From Thiodiazotropha sp040506975 (GTDB lineage: Bacteria; Pseudomonadota; Gammaproteobacteria; Chromatiales; Chromatiaceae), in the NCBI GenBank assembly GCA_965211775.1, contig OZ242974.1, forward strand, positions 3,844,001 to 3,908,000: a DNA stretch of 64,000 nucleotides. The letters are read 5' to 3'. The translations under genes and the position numbers were made by a program. Numbering within the stretch: the stretch's first letter is position 1; every line of letters starts with the position of its first letter. Positions 17,001 through 25,258 of the stretch are shown here, piece after piece. The notes beneath the pieces are model-generated. The model did no database searches and had not been told where the DNA came from. It was given only the letters and a program-made list of their open reading frames with translations.

Positions 17001-17496
17001 ATTCGAGCACATACTTTTGGAAATCCCCATTCGCATCGAGATCGGGATCACGCAAAACAGTCTGGCGTCCCAAAGCATCCAGGCCTACCGAGGGATCCCC
17101 CTCCAGAAGGCGCGCGAAGGCCGTCTGCCCTTCGTCACTCTGCTGCGTCTTCACAACCTGGGCAAGGATTGAGTTGTAGGGAGGGAGCACACAACAGTAA
17201 GCGAACTCAAACCCGGTACAGTGCATACCGAGTTCGTAGTTCATCATGATGTTGAAGGTATTCTTAGGCCGCAATGCCAGGCTACTACCGCCTCCACTGC
17301 CTGAACTCCCGTCACCTTCTGAATGCTCTCCATCCTCGCTGCTGCTCTTTTCCTCGTGATGTTCATCGTCGTGATGTTCATCATCGTCGTCGCTTGCCCA
17401 GGCATAGCCTATGGCGAAAATCGACATGAATATGAACGAAATCGCGAGTGTTACGAGGCGATGAGATTTATTGCGTCGTGATTGATTGCACTTCAT
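14053..17496 (-). CDS. Large periplasmic nine-heme c-type cytochrome
   Basis: About 1147 residues from ATG 17496, which has GGAGGGG seven bases upstream (a TTG two codons earlier is also in frame). A signal peptide (LVTLAISFIFMSIFAIGYAWA) precedes a striking Asp/Glu/His/Ser-rich stretch. Nine CxxCH heme motifs are visible: CERCH, CQRCH, CQGCH, CTNCH, CADCH, CQGCH, CGSCH, CISCH and CQGCH. The first ~400 residues lack hemes and contain an unusual YELGMHCTGFEFAYCC segment. A four-unit GVD repeat lies in the last third. No membrane anchor is visible beyond the signal. It probably carries electrons in the periplasm or at the cell surface. I do not recognise a named enzyme; the partner isomerase downstream may assist folding. 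Confidence 0.88.
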   Translation of the reverse strand: MKCNQSRRNKSHRLVTLAISFIFMSIFAIGYAWASDDDDEHHDDEHHEEKSSSEDGEHSEGDGSSGSGGGSSLALRPKNTFNIMMNYELGMHCTGFEFAYCCVLPPYNSILAQVVKTQQSDEGQTAFARLLEGDPSVGLDALGRQTVLRDPDLDANGDFQKYVLEYWHDAQPRETRPQVVPQTSTLISATEGNSLLMWNTLADSAAVNPDGSLVISGQDGNPTWNGVSGAMMGDGDFDDPTDDYWNAVWNHLHIYADLEGANPNNSTAESDKIRLGVTGHIEYPADCGAGLHSMGPVSHPDGVPSNPAVPNDCGGASNGNVLTFSGEHGTVVYTQMKVLENLPITLTSPRIWEALGLPLTPFEDSINFFADPGAMFEDSVRPFVAMRAKLRHYDPTQPGGMGEPVMQNGVPVEGFGTAPIDIPNCERCHSEVDTTNSPHKSGDEIWAKVQQEYNFWMSYYGIGPGDSDWYPRLKSAAISILGLHDMSHGTGFLDNYPACGTPAECDALAADLSAQNNRPVFAQSTRIGNTTVLCQRCHADNVIAQVKSASFIDDEGNSKVILLMSEAIHQTHRGVGEGGPIAFSDSLGRFGGCQGCHPAHRSNGDMAGYPITETGDNFYADTDNRLGAGGCFVGRDVHSNPFKDIDGAGTPEHLTAIGEWLRDNVSRNQAGLAGSDRDDRGIWCTNCHNQLSQEIWKRENMESLIDGIPGPGASNIRALASLDEIAAAVGVDTQQALDWLDPRDPNVFPADGAIRTSEETMAIWRRDPGLCAYLGGSTDPALDAKLATIEVAGDVTACTTGAAAPGPDCDGNGEADFQICGSFDGDGDFSVSILDFCTTDDCVAAAQQTLSGSMAAAVPFSAATDGRDHWLAAGEPHCADCHTAPYVEPSGHQPGNDHAPFNYPRKAGLMRYSRGHRDITCQGCHESIHGLYPVAPHLEQGPGVDGVDGVDGVDATTYAQAAYLNSDDSHGPLKCGSCHMYETLADNPDAQIPARVCAPGEDGDNCDEGEGLRFDGRPIASDFDAAVSWAHTFTDNHDPRDDFCISCHENENDEVSVSEDEWLEHAMKGRVSRKTMDQVETLVSGSVFGSTDPRNTVCQGCHDDEWQEVACNGEDGREWKLHLAEGRVSESVWEHVSLDRTGSTCGW

Positions 17497-17875
17497 AACC
17501 AAACCCCTCCGTGAAGCTGTACGGTTTTTTTGTGGGACGACTACCCCGGCGGCGTTATACGTCCACGATTAGTTCACATTGAATGTGATGATCCTCCTGT
17601 CCAATAGCTACCTAATAAATGAATAACCAACAATAACTACTTGTATTAATTTGTTTTTTATCCGGCACTCATTACTACTGTACTTATTGTTTTGGGCAGG
17701 TTGTCCCAAAATTAGCAAAACAAGATTAAGAGAAACTTAAAAAGTCGGGGGTTTGGGAAAAGAAATACTAGGCTGGGCCTAAAGATGTGACCCAGTTCAT
17801 GCTCTAAAATCCGACAGGACGGCGCTTACGCTTCGCTCAGTTGACACTCCCCGATGCATATTCACCGCAGGCAGC
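17497..17875. other. Intergenic interval upstream of the cytochrome gene
   Basis: About 380 bp holding the ribosome site and presumably the promoter of the leftward cytochrome gene. It is AT-rich near 17620-17740. I see no gene, and no clear terminator after the TlpA-like remnant. Confidence 0.4.
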
Positions 17876-18181
17876 CTACTTATGCAGTACCTGGTGAACG
17901 ATCGAAGCGGCTTCCTCACTATCCCACTCGACAGGACCGATCGCCTTATAGCGCAAGCGCCCCTGACCATCAACGAGAAAACTACTCGGAAAGACCTTGA
18001 CCTCCCACGCATTGGCTGCGACTCGACTTGGATCAAGTAGAACGGGAAAATTGAGTTTCAAGCGAGCCGCCATTTTACTTACACGACGTTCGCTCTCCTC
18101 GACATTGATGGCCAGGATGACAAAATCGGACTGGTTCATCGCCTCTTTCAACCTGATCAGGGACGGCATCTCCTCAATACA

Positions 18182-18189
18182 GGGGGGGG
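18182..18189. repeat. G8 homopolymer in the TlpA active-site codons
   Basis: Eight consecutive G on the plus strand. Removal of one base restores the WCPPC motif and the full downstream frame. It may be a genuine frameshift, a slippage site or an assembly error. Confidence 0.75.
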
Positions 18190-18249
18190 CACCAGGTTGT
18201 CCAGAAGTTGAGTAAAACCGTTTTGCCTTTGAGATCGCTGATTTTGAGT

Positions 18250-18885
18250 AAGTATCCCCCGGCAAAGCCGGGGGCTTTAGTTGTGAACCGCTCGAAGCGG
18301 TCTGTAAAACGGAGCCTATTGGCTCCTTGAGCCCCTCAAAGGGGCTGTTACATCAACTGTAACTGATCAATCCTACGGTCTTCCGCTTCCTGCTGCCGTA
18401 TATACTCCCGAATCACCTGCTCATCCCTGCCTACCGTCGAGGTAAAATATCCCCTGGCCCAGAAATGATGGCCAACATAGTTCCTTTTCCGACCCAGGTA
18501 GGTACGGGCTATGTGGATCGCACTTTTACCTTTGATAAACCCAACTACCTGCGATACCGCATATTTTGGTGGTATCGATATCATCATATGAACATGATCA
18601 GCCATAACATGCCCTTCCTCTATCAAACTCTCTTTCTGCCTCGCCAGCCGATGAAATACCTCTCCAAGCTCCTGCCTGATCTGCCCAAAAAGCGTCTTCC
18701 TCCGGTACTTCGGGATAAACACAATATGGTACTTACACTCCCATCTCGTGTGGCTTAAACTTTCTACTTGTCTCATGGTTTCTCCTTAGCGTGTTGCTTG
18801 GCGGCTCACGCTTTGGGGTTACTATGAGACTCCTGTTTCTGTCAAACTGTTGATGCCTCCCCAGCAGAGCTGGGGGGTCTCCATT
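18250..18885 (-). mobile_element. IS200/IS605-family element
   Basis: Limits are approximate. The transposase is bounded by subterminal hairpins typical of this family: CCCCCGGC/GCCGGGGG at 18256-18274 and CCCCAGC/GCTGGGG at 18859-18875, with further small hairpins at 18285-18350. There is no accessory tnpB gene. It is inserted in the TlpA-like gene. Confidence 0.85.
18348..18776 (-). CDS. tnpA: IS200-type Y1 (HUH) transposase TnpA
   Basis: 142-residue single-strand transposase. The HUH motif is seen as DHVHMMISIP and the nucleophilic tyrosine in VIREYIRQQE. The length is normal for TnpA of the IS200 group, and the N-terminal HTRWECKYHIVFIPKYRRK block is characteristic. It appears complete and potentially active. 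Confidence 0.95.
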   Translation of the reverse strand: MRQVESLSHTRWECKYHIVFIPKYRRKTLFGQIRQELGEVFHRLARQKESLIEEGHVMADHVHMMISIPPKYAVSQVVGFIKGKSAIHIARTYLGRKRNYVGHHFWARGYFTSTVGRDEQVIREYIRQQEAEDRRIDQLQLM

Positions 18886-19050
18886 TTTGTCTAGTTTGCC
18901 ATTTATGTCCTTAAGAACCAGGGAGGGGGCAGGACGATTCGGCGATATAACCTCAAGCCAGCCACCATGGACCAGACCGCCGGATGAAATTAAAAACAGG
19001 ATCAACACCTGTATGGGATTGATAAAGTATGACCTTTTGAACAGATTCAT

Positions 19051-19428
19051 GGTGTTTTATTCTTAAGTCGGCATCGATTGTTCGCCCGTCTGATGCAGCG
19101 TATTACGGAATAGCATTCCTGCAGTTCACTTTAAATAACACATAAAAACAGGTCTCTAGCTTAATGATAAAAAAGTAGATTTCTAAACTTTACTCTATTT
19201 TTGCATGGGAGTTTGCAAGGGTCAAAATGTAACTAAAGTTTTACAAATCGAAGACGATATGTCTTGCAACCATGGAGTATATGGTTCCAGCAAATCAAAA
19301 CAACAAGCATATTTGCTGAAATGAATCGTCTACAGGCGGCTTGTGGGCAAGGCTATACGGCGCATACGAACTATAAAATACCAGCGCCAGGAAATGGGAT
19401 ATGGATCATCCATATCAGGGAAACGATC
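19051..19428. other. Divergent intergenic region
   Basis: Separates the leftward TlpA-like remnant from the rightward chemoreceptor. The frame of the chemoreceptor is open from 19264, but those residues look non-coding. I see no RNA gene or repeat. Confidence 0.4.
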
Positions 19429-21810
19429 ATGTCAGTTCTTCATAATATTTCGATTCGCACAAAGCAGTGGTTCGGTTTCGGACTCATTCTCTGTGTACTT
19501 GCAACCTCATCCATTATCACACTCATCAGTCTGGGTAATGTTGAACAAAGCGTGAACCAGGTGGTGCGCGAGAGTCAGCCACGTTTAATCCTGACGAAAG
19601 ACCTCGCAAAAAGCCTGAAACAATCTACAGAATCTTTGGCTTTTTATCTTCTTACGAAGGATGAATCACAGCTGCAGGACTTCTCGAGTCAAAGGGACCG
19701 AACGAAATATATACTTCAATCATTGATAACCAAGAGTATAGAGGCGGAGGATACCACTTCTTCACAACTACTCAAGCAGCTGGACGATAAACTGAACCAG
19801 TATGAACAGACAGCTGCGGCATTACTCAATCAGACAGCCACGCATGAAGGCAACTTTCCAGGTATTGCCTATGCCAACATCAACATTAATCCTATCAGCC
19901 GGGAACAGATGCAACTGACATCCCAAATGATTCTTTCCGAAATGGAAGAATACGCGGACGAAGAACGAAAACAGATCCTGCATCATCTTACCGAGCTGCG
20001 GTATGCCTGGAGCAATATCATGAACGGCATCCGCGGCTATCTCGCTTTTCGCAGTGATTCGAATATTAATGACTTGAACCTTTATCTCGACAGGACAAAA
20101 AAACTGGTCAGGGTAATCAGTTCAAAGAGTGAGCAACTGACATTGGATCAAGCTGATTCCATTGAGCAATTTATGGATAACATGCTCCGTTTCAATGAAC
20201 ACTACACGAGACTGCTTGAGATACATGGGAGTGATCAATGGCGCAGTGATGCATGGCTTGTACGTAGCCAGATCACACCACTGTTGATGATAACGGAGCA
20301 ACATCTCGAGCAGTTGGTTGCTCATCATGAGTCGACTATCTCACACACCAGCCAACGCCTGATCGAGGATGCCAGTTCAACGACAACACTTGTAATCAGT
20401 CTGTTGCTGTTTGGGCTCGCGATCGGATTATCGATAAGTTGGCTGACCACGCGTCTTATCTACAATCCGATCCTGGATGCGGTCAAGACCATGCAAGGCA
20501 TCGCGATTGGCGATGGTGATCTGATGAAGCGATTGGAAAAGAAAGGTAATGATGAACTTGGACTGCTTGCTGAAAGCTTTAATCAGTTTGTTGACAAGAT
20601 TCGCAAATTGATACAGCAGACGGCGCAATCGACTGAATCGGTAATCAGCGCTGTTGCGCAAACATCGGATAATACCAGCCAGATCAGTCGTCGCATCCAG
20701 AAGCAGCAAAATGAAACTGACCAGGTTGCCACGGCCATGACCCAAATGACGGCCTGCGTCGCCAACATAGCACAAAATGCAACTACCGCCGAAGAAGCCA
20801 CCAAGGCAGCCACTGCGGAAGCACATACAGGCTGCAAAGTAATCAAGCAGACAGCAGATGCCGTGCAGGCGTTGGCGAATGAAGTGGAACTTGCAGAAAA
20901 TTCGATTCTGGGCGTGGAACAGGAGAGCGTTCGTATCGGATCGGTCCTGGATGTCATAAAAAGCATTGCCGAGCAGACCAATCTACTCGCCCTTAACGCC
21001 GCTATCGAAGCTGCAAGAGCGGGAGAGCAAGGGCGTGGTTTTGCAGTTGTAGCCGACGAGGTGCGCGGGCTTGCCAATCGCACGCATCAATCGACAGGCG
21101 AGATCGAGTCAATGATACAAGCGCTGCAGAACGGCACACAGCGGGCGGTATCAGTGATGGCTGCCGGCAGGGAGAAAGTGGACAGCCGAGTTATGCAGGC
21201 AACAGAGGCGCTTCATTCGCTGAGCGAGATAAATAAGGCTATCGAGACGATCAACGATATGAACACCCAGATCGCCACCGCGGCAGAGGAGCAGTGCTCG
21301 GTGGTGGAAGAGATCAACAAGAGCATTATCAATATCAGCGAAAACAGCAAGCAGACCTCGCAACGGGCAAAAGATACCTCTGATACCGCAAATGACCTGG
21401 GGACACTAGCCTCCGATCTGCAAAGGATTGTCCAGCAGTTTAAATTTTCCGGTGATAGAGGGTTTGATTTCAGCTCCGCAAAGTCAGCCCACCTGGCATG
21501 GAAAACAAGAGTACGTTCCTTTCTCGATGGCAAGCAATCCCTTTCCCATGAAGAAGCAGTCTCGCACCATGATTGCGCCCTCGGCAAATGGTACTACTCA
21601 GAAGCGCTAAATCGATATGGCGATGTTGCTGAACTACATGCGATAGAACAGCCCCATCAGCAGTTGCATTCACTGATAAGGGAAATTATCAAGCATATGG
21701 AAAGCGGGGATACTGACAGAGCGGAGGACCTTTATAATGAAATCGAGCCTTTGTCAGGCGAAATCATCGGCCTATTGAATAGGGTCGAACGGAAAATAGC
21801 AGCCGGTTGA
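19429..21810 (+). CDS. Methyl-accepting chemotaxis protein with C-terminal CZB zinc domain
   Basis: About 793 residues from ATG 19429 (AGGGAA upstream); earlier in-frame codons are unlikely. TM1 is near residue 20 (WFGFGLILCVLATSSIITLISL). A large periplasmic helical sensor region and TM2 (TTLVISLLLFGLAIGLSISWL) follow, then HAMP, then the signalling domain with the hallmark hairpin EQTNLLALNAAIEAARAGEQ and GFAVVADEVRGLANRT. The last ~110 residues form a chemoreceptor zinc-binding (CZB) domain: AHLAWK, SHHDCALGKWYYS and PHQQLH supply the His/Cys/His/His zinc ligands. CZB receptors are known to respond to zinc or hypochlorous acid. No che genes are adjacent. A related CZB domain occurs at the end of the broken gene at 26299. 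Confidence 0.95.
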   Translation: MSVLHNISIRTKQWFGFGLILCVLATSSIITLISLGNVEQSVNQVVRESQPRLILTKDLAKSLKQSTESLAFYLLTKDESQLQDFSSQRDRTKYILQSLITKSIEAEDTTSSQLLKQLDDKLNQYEQTAAALLNQTATHEGNFPGIAYANININPISREQMQLTSQMILSEMEEYADEERKQILHHLTELRYAWSNIMNGIRGYLAFRSDSNINDLNLYLDRTKKLVRVISSKSEQLTLDQADSIEQFMDNMLRFNEHYTRLLEIHGSDQWRSDAWLVRSQITPLLMITEQHLEQLVAHHESTISHTSQRLIEDASSTTTLVISLLLFGLAIGLSISWLTTRLIYNPILDAVKTMQGIAIGDGDLMKRLEKKGNDELGLLAESFNQFVDKIRKLIQQTAQSTESVISAVAQTSDNTSQISRRIQKQQNETDQVATAMTQMTACVANIAQNATTAEEATKAATAEAHTGCKVIKQTADAVQALANEVELAENSILGVEQESVRIGSVLDVIKSIAEQTNLLALNAAIEAARAGEQGRGFAVVADEVRGLANRTHQSTGEIESMIQALQNGTQRAVSVMAAGREKVDSRVMQATEALHSLSEINKAIETINDMNTQIATAAEEQCSVVEEINKSIINISENSKQTSQRAKDTSDTANDLGTLASDLQRIVQQFKFSGDRGFDFSSAKSAHLAWKTRVRSFLDGKQSLSHEEAVSHHDCALGKWYYSEALNRYGDVAELHAIEQPHQQLHSLIREIIKHMESGDTDRAEDLYNEIEPLSGEIIGLLNRVERKIAAG

Positions 21811-21841
21811 CGGGGACCATTCAAGGCAGAGTGTTTCCCTG

Positions 21842-22030
21842 TCACTTCTTGCTGCTGCGACCATGCTTCTGCCACAGCAGTACACCAAGTGTGGTCGCGC
21901 CCAACGCAATGCCGGCAGACAATATCATACGCGCCAACCACTCGGGCCAGGCGGGTTGCGGTGTCAAAAGCGCCGCGCTGCCGACGACTATCAACCACAA
22001 TGAGATTTTTCCAAGGAGTGCGGATTTCAA
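21842..22030 (-). CDS. Small two-helix membrane protein
   Basis: 62 residues from a TTG at 22030, with two hydrophobic helices (ISLWLIVVGSAALL and MILSAGIALGATTLGVLLW). No recognised family. IS1595 copy 3 begins only 8 bp upstream, so the natural start or promoter may have been removed and the gene may be truncated. Confidence 0.45.
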   Translation of the reverse strand: MKSALLGKISLWLIVVGSAALLTPQPAWPEWLARMILSAGIALGATTLGVLLWQKHGRSSKK

Positions 22031-22037
22031 ACTATTA

Positions 22038-23066
22038 CCTGATTACTCATGAGGCTCAGCTATTGAGCCTGTGGTGCAAGCATAATGGAACCTACTGAAT
22101 AAAAGAGGATTTCATCATGCCGAGAAATACTATTCAATTTCAAAAAGGTCTTGGTTTGCACGATTTTCTGGAACAATATGGGACCGAGGATCAGTGTCGA
22201 CAGGCATTGTATGATTTGCGCTGGCCGACGGGCTATGTCTGCCCTGAGTGCGGCAACACAACAGGCTGTGAACTCAAAAAGCGTCAGATATATCAATGTC
22301 ACAAGTGCCATCATCAGACTTCCCTGACCGCCGGCAGCATCTTCCATGGCACCAAGCTGCCGCTGAGAACGTGGTTTCTTGCGATCTATCTGTTGACCCA
22401 ACGCAAGAAAAGTATCTCGGCGCTGCAACTTTCCCGCGAAATCGGGGTGAACTACAATACGGCCTGGCGACTCAAGCATAAGTTGATGCAGGTGATGATG
22501 GAACGTGAGCGTGGAAAAAAACTGGCCGGTCGCATCGAATTGGATGATGCTTATCTCGGAGGCGAGCAAGCCGGTAAGCGTGGTCGTGGGTCGCGCAACA
22601 AAATCCCTTTCGTAGCTGCTGTTGAGACGACGCGGGACGGCAGGCCCATGAAAATTCAACTGCGTCGTGTAAGGGGCTTCCGCAAACGTGAAATCGCCCG
22701 CTACGCCCGCTCCTGCTTGATGCCTGGCAGCGAAGTCTTTACCGATGGGCTTTGGTGCTTTAGTGGCGTGACAACCGCTGATTGCCATCATAACCCCATG
22801 GTGACGGGTGGTGGGCGCCAAAGTGTCCAGTATTCGTGCTTCAAATGGGTAAACACGATGTTGGGTAATGTCAAAAACAGTCTGTTGGGTACTTTTCATG
22901 CGATTCGAGATAAACATGTGTCGCGTTATCTTGCTGAGTTCGAATATCGGTTTAACCGCCGTTTCGATTTACCCGCCATGATTGAACGATTGCTTTTTGC
23001 CGCTCTTCGCACTCCACCTATGCCATATCGCCTCTTGAGAATGGCTGAGGTTTAGGGGTAATCAGG
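22038..23066 (+). mobile_element. IS1595-family insertion sequence, copy 3
   Basis: 1029 bp with ends CCTGATTACTCAT and AGGGGTAATCAGG. Flanking octamers are AACTATTA (left) and TACTCTTA (right), matching at 6 of 8 positions, so this is not a clean target duplication. Confidence 0.92.
22117..23055 (+). CDS. IS1595-family transposase (copy 3)
   Basis: 312 residues with all zinc-ribbon and DDE motifs intact; identical in protein sequence to copy 1. It reads towards the DsbA-like gene downstream. Confidence 0.95.
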   Translation: MPRNTIQFQKGLGLHDFLEQYGTEDQCRQALYDLRWPTGYVCPECGNTTGCELKKRQIYQCHKCHHQTSLTAGSIFHGTKLPLRTWFLAIYLLTQRKKSISALQLSREIGVNYNTAWRLKHKLMQVMMERERGKKLAGRIELDDAYLGGEQAGKRGRGSRNKIPFVAAVETTRDGRPMKIQLRRVRGFRKREIARYARSCLMPGSEVFTDGLWCFSGVTTADCHHNPMVTGGGRQSVQYSCFKWVNTMLGNVKNSLLGTFHAIRDKHVSRYLAEFEYRFNRRFDLPAMIERLLFAALRTPPMPYRLLRMAEV

Positions 23067-23111
23067 TACTCTTATATCACAACCGATATAGTTGAGAAAC
23101 AAATCCTGAAC

Positions 23112-23738
23112 ATGGCTCACCTCTACTACATCCACGACCCAATGTGCAGTTGGTGCTGGGGATTTCGCCCGGTACTCGAGGTATTTCTGTCACGGCTCCC
23201 CGACGACATCACAACCAGCCGCCTGTTAGGCGGGCTGGCGGCGGATTCATCGCAACCGATGCCGGATGATCTGCGGATGAGGTTGCAGAGCACATGGCGG
23301 AGGATTGGGAAGCGTATACCGTCGACCCGTTTCAATTTTGATTTTTGGGCTCGGAATACGCCCAGAAGGTCCACCTACCCTGCCTGCCGCGCGGTCATCG
23401 CCGCCAGGTCGATTGATCCAGAAATGGAAGACAACATGATAGTGGCTATTCAGCAGGCCTACTATCTGCAGGCAAGAAATCCTTCAGATGACACTACTCT
23501 CATCGAACTTGCGATGGAGATAGGTCTGAACGAACAGCAATTTTCCAAACTGCTGAACCATTCCTCCACACAGCAAAAGCTCGACTCGGAGGTTGCACAG
23601 TCACTCCGCATGGGTGCGCGCAGTTTCCCCTCGCTTGTGCTTCAGCACGAAAAGTGCTACTGGCCGGTGGCCGTTGATTATTTGAATGCGGAGCCGATGT
23701 TGGAACTCATTCACAATCTCATTGATACTGATTTTTAA
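23112..23738 (+). CDS. DsbA-family thiol-disulfide protein (cytoplasmic type)
   Basis: 208 residues with an N-terminal thioredoxin strand and the redox motif in DPMCSWCWGF (CSWC), a helical insertion, and the cis-proline loop GARSFPSLVL near residue 180. There is no signal peptide, as in the DsbA-like/FrnE-related cytoplasmic proteins. The substrate is unknown. It lies 45 bp right of IS1595 copy 3, so its promoter region may have been replaced. The next gene, a methyltransferase, follows after 46 bp on the same strand. Confidence 0.88.
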   Translation: MAHLYYIHDPMCSWCWGFRPVLEVFLSRLPDDITTSRLLGGLAADSSQPMPDDLRMRLQSTWRRIGKRIPSTRFNFDFWARNTPRRSTYPACRAVIAARSIDPEMEDNMIVAIQQAYYLQARNPSDDTTLIELAMEIGLNEQQFSKLLNHSSTQQKLDSEVAQSLRMGARSFPSLVLQHEKCYWPVAVDYLNAEPMLELIHNLIDTDF

Positions 23739-23784
23739 CCCGGGGGATTGACTTCAAAACCCTCACGGGTAACACTCCGCCACC

Positions 23785-24384
23785 ATGCTGACTAAAGAGA
23801 AGTTAGACAAACTCCGCAAAGATATCGTGTTCACGCAAGAGCTGTCCGGTGAGCGTCTGCAATTTCATTCCACCTGGGGCATCTTTTCACCACGCGAGAT
23901 CGACGAAGGGACCAGGCTTCTGGTGGATCGTTTACGGATCGCTCCCACAGACGACTGCCTAGACCTGGGCTGTGGCTACGGCCCAATAGGCCTCTACATG
24001 GCCCGACGGGCTCCGCAGGGACAGACCCTGATGGTCGACAAGGATTTCATGGCGGTCAACTACAGCAACGACAATGCAGAACGTAACCGGTTGACAAACG
24101 CCAAAGCCATCCTCAGCAACGCTTTCGATCACATAGATACGAGTTTGCGCTTCAATGTCATCGCATCCAATATTCCCGCCAAAGTGGGCAAAGAGATGCT
24201 CAGTCTGATTTTGCATGATGCCAGGCAACGCCTCAAACCGGGCGGTAAACTCTATGTTGTAACCATCAATGGTCTAAGACAGTATATGAAACGCAATCTC
24301 AATGAGATTTTCGGTAACTATGAAAAGCTTAAACAAGGTAAAAGTTATACCGTAGCGTTGGCGGTCAACAAGTCATCCCTGTGA
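23785..24384 (+). CDS. RsmC-like class I methyltransferase (MTS domain)
   Basis: 199-residue SAM-dependent methyltransferase. HSTWGIFSPREIDEGTRLL and DLGCGYGPIGLYMARR match the MTS domain of RsmC/RlmG rRNA guanine methyltransferases (motif I GCGYGP). The catalytic loop, usually NPP(F/Y), reads SNIPAK, a variant also seen in single-domain relatives. The extra N-terminal domain of RsmC is absent. The substrate is probably RNA or a small molecule but unproven. Confidence 0.85.
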   Translation: MLTKEKLDKLRKDIVFTQELSGERLQFHSTWGIFSPREIDEGTRLLVDRLRIAPTDDCLDLGCGYGPIGLYMARRAPQGQTLMVDKDFMAVNYSNDNAERNRLTNAKAILSNAFDHIDTSLRFNVIASNIPAKVGKEMLSLILHDARQRLKPGGKLYVVTINGLRQYMKRNLNEIFGNYEKLKQGKSYTVALAVNKSSL

Positions 24385-24437
24385 TATTGAAACTGCCTCA
24401 CGGGCATCGTTTGTCAATAGTCTGCAAATGCAGCGGT

Positions 24438-25214
24438 CTATTCGCTGGAAAGACGTTTCAATACATGAGAAACCGCAACCAAACCAAAACTGGCAGTGAC
24501 GGTCATTACAGAACCATATCCACCGCAGTTCAATGAACTCTCCATGTTCATCGGCCTTTCCAGGCAAACTGCCCCATTGGCATCAGGATAGCGCTGCTGC
24601 TCTGTTGAGTAGACACAGGGCACGTCGAATCGACGTTTGACATTGGTTGGAAAACCGTACTGCCTGCGAAGCAATTTACGGCACTTGGAAAGCAGTGGGT
24701 CCTGTTCACTGCGGCTCAGGTCAGCCAGTTTGATCTTTGTAGGATCACTTTGCCCCCCTGCACCACCTACCGTGACAATGCCTATCCTGTATCTGCGGCA
24801 GCAGGCTATCAAAGCAGCCTTGATGCGATAGCTGTCGACGCAATCAATTACGTAATCAAATCCACCGGCGACAAATGTTTGCATTGACTCCAACTCGATA
24901 AATTGCTCCACAGCACTAACCTGACAGCTGGAGTTGATTGCCAAGACTCGCTCTGCGAGGGCCGACACCTTGGCTTTTCCGAAATCACCCTCAACCGCTT
25001 GCAGTTGCCGGTTAACATTCGATTCAGCTATATGATCCATATCATAGAGAGTAATCGCACCTATGCCACTGCGCGCAAGGGCTTCCACAGCCCATGAGCC
25101 GACCCCACCCACTCCGGCCACGGCGACATGAGAATGGGAAAACCGCTCCAATGCCCGACTGCCATAGAGCCGTGCTATACCGCCAAATCGTCTTTCATTG
25201 TACAAGTCAGACAA
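24438..25214 (-). CDS. tcdA: tRNA threonylcarbamoyladenosine dehydratase
   Basis: 258-residue E1-like ATP-dependent dehydratase that converts t6A37 of tRNA to its cyclic form. Visible features are the ATP-binding loop VAGVGGVGSWAVEALARSGIG, NVNRQLQA, the KVSALAERVLAIN segment, the IDCVDSYRIKAALI strand and the RCYS-region counterpart VCLERPMN...GGYGSVMTVTASFG. The start is uncertain: TTG 25214 or TTG 25205, no ATG in frame. It is convergent with the methyltransferase. IS1595 copy 4 lies 44 bp upstream and separates it from its old flank. Confidence 0.93.
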   Translation of the reverse strand: MSDLYNERRFGGIARLYGSRALERFSHSHVAVAGVGGVGSWAVEALARSGIGAITLYDMDHIAESNVNRQLQAVEGDFGKAKVSALAERVLAINSSCQVSAVEQFIELESMQTFVAGGFDYVIDCVDSYRIKAALIACCRRYRIGIVTVGGAGGQSDPTKIKLADLSRSEQDPLLSKCRKLLRRQYGFPTNVKRRFDVPCVYSTEQQRYPDANGAVCLERPMNMESSLNCGGYGSVMTVTASFGLVAVSHVLKRLSSE

Positions 25215-25258
25215 TTCCTTGGATGGTTGAACCAGAAATGCAATTCATTAAAATTAAT

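Larger units (their letters stand above)
17876..19050 (-). pseudogene. TlpA-like thiol-disulfide protein, broken by an IS200-like element and a frameshift
   Basis: The N-terminus (19050 to ~18889) has a signal or anchor helix (IQVLILFLISSGGLVHG) followed by the start of a thioredoxin fold (RPAPSLVLKDINGKL). An IS200-like element then interrupts. The frame resumes as LKISDLKGKTVLLNFWTTWC, and at a run of eight G/C bases (18182-18189) shifts into IEEMPSLIRLKEAMNQ...HQVLHK. With seven bases in that run the text reads WCPPCIEEMP, the expected TlpA/ResA redox motif. So the gene has two lesions: a transposon and a homopolymer slip lying exactly at the active site. Its ancestral role would be a membrane-anchored thiol-disulfide reductase, plausible for cytochrome c maturation. 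Confidence 0.82.
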
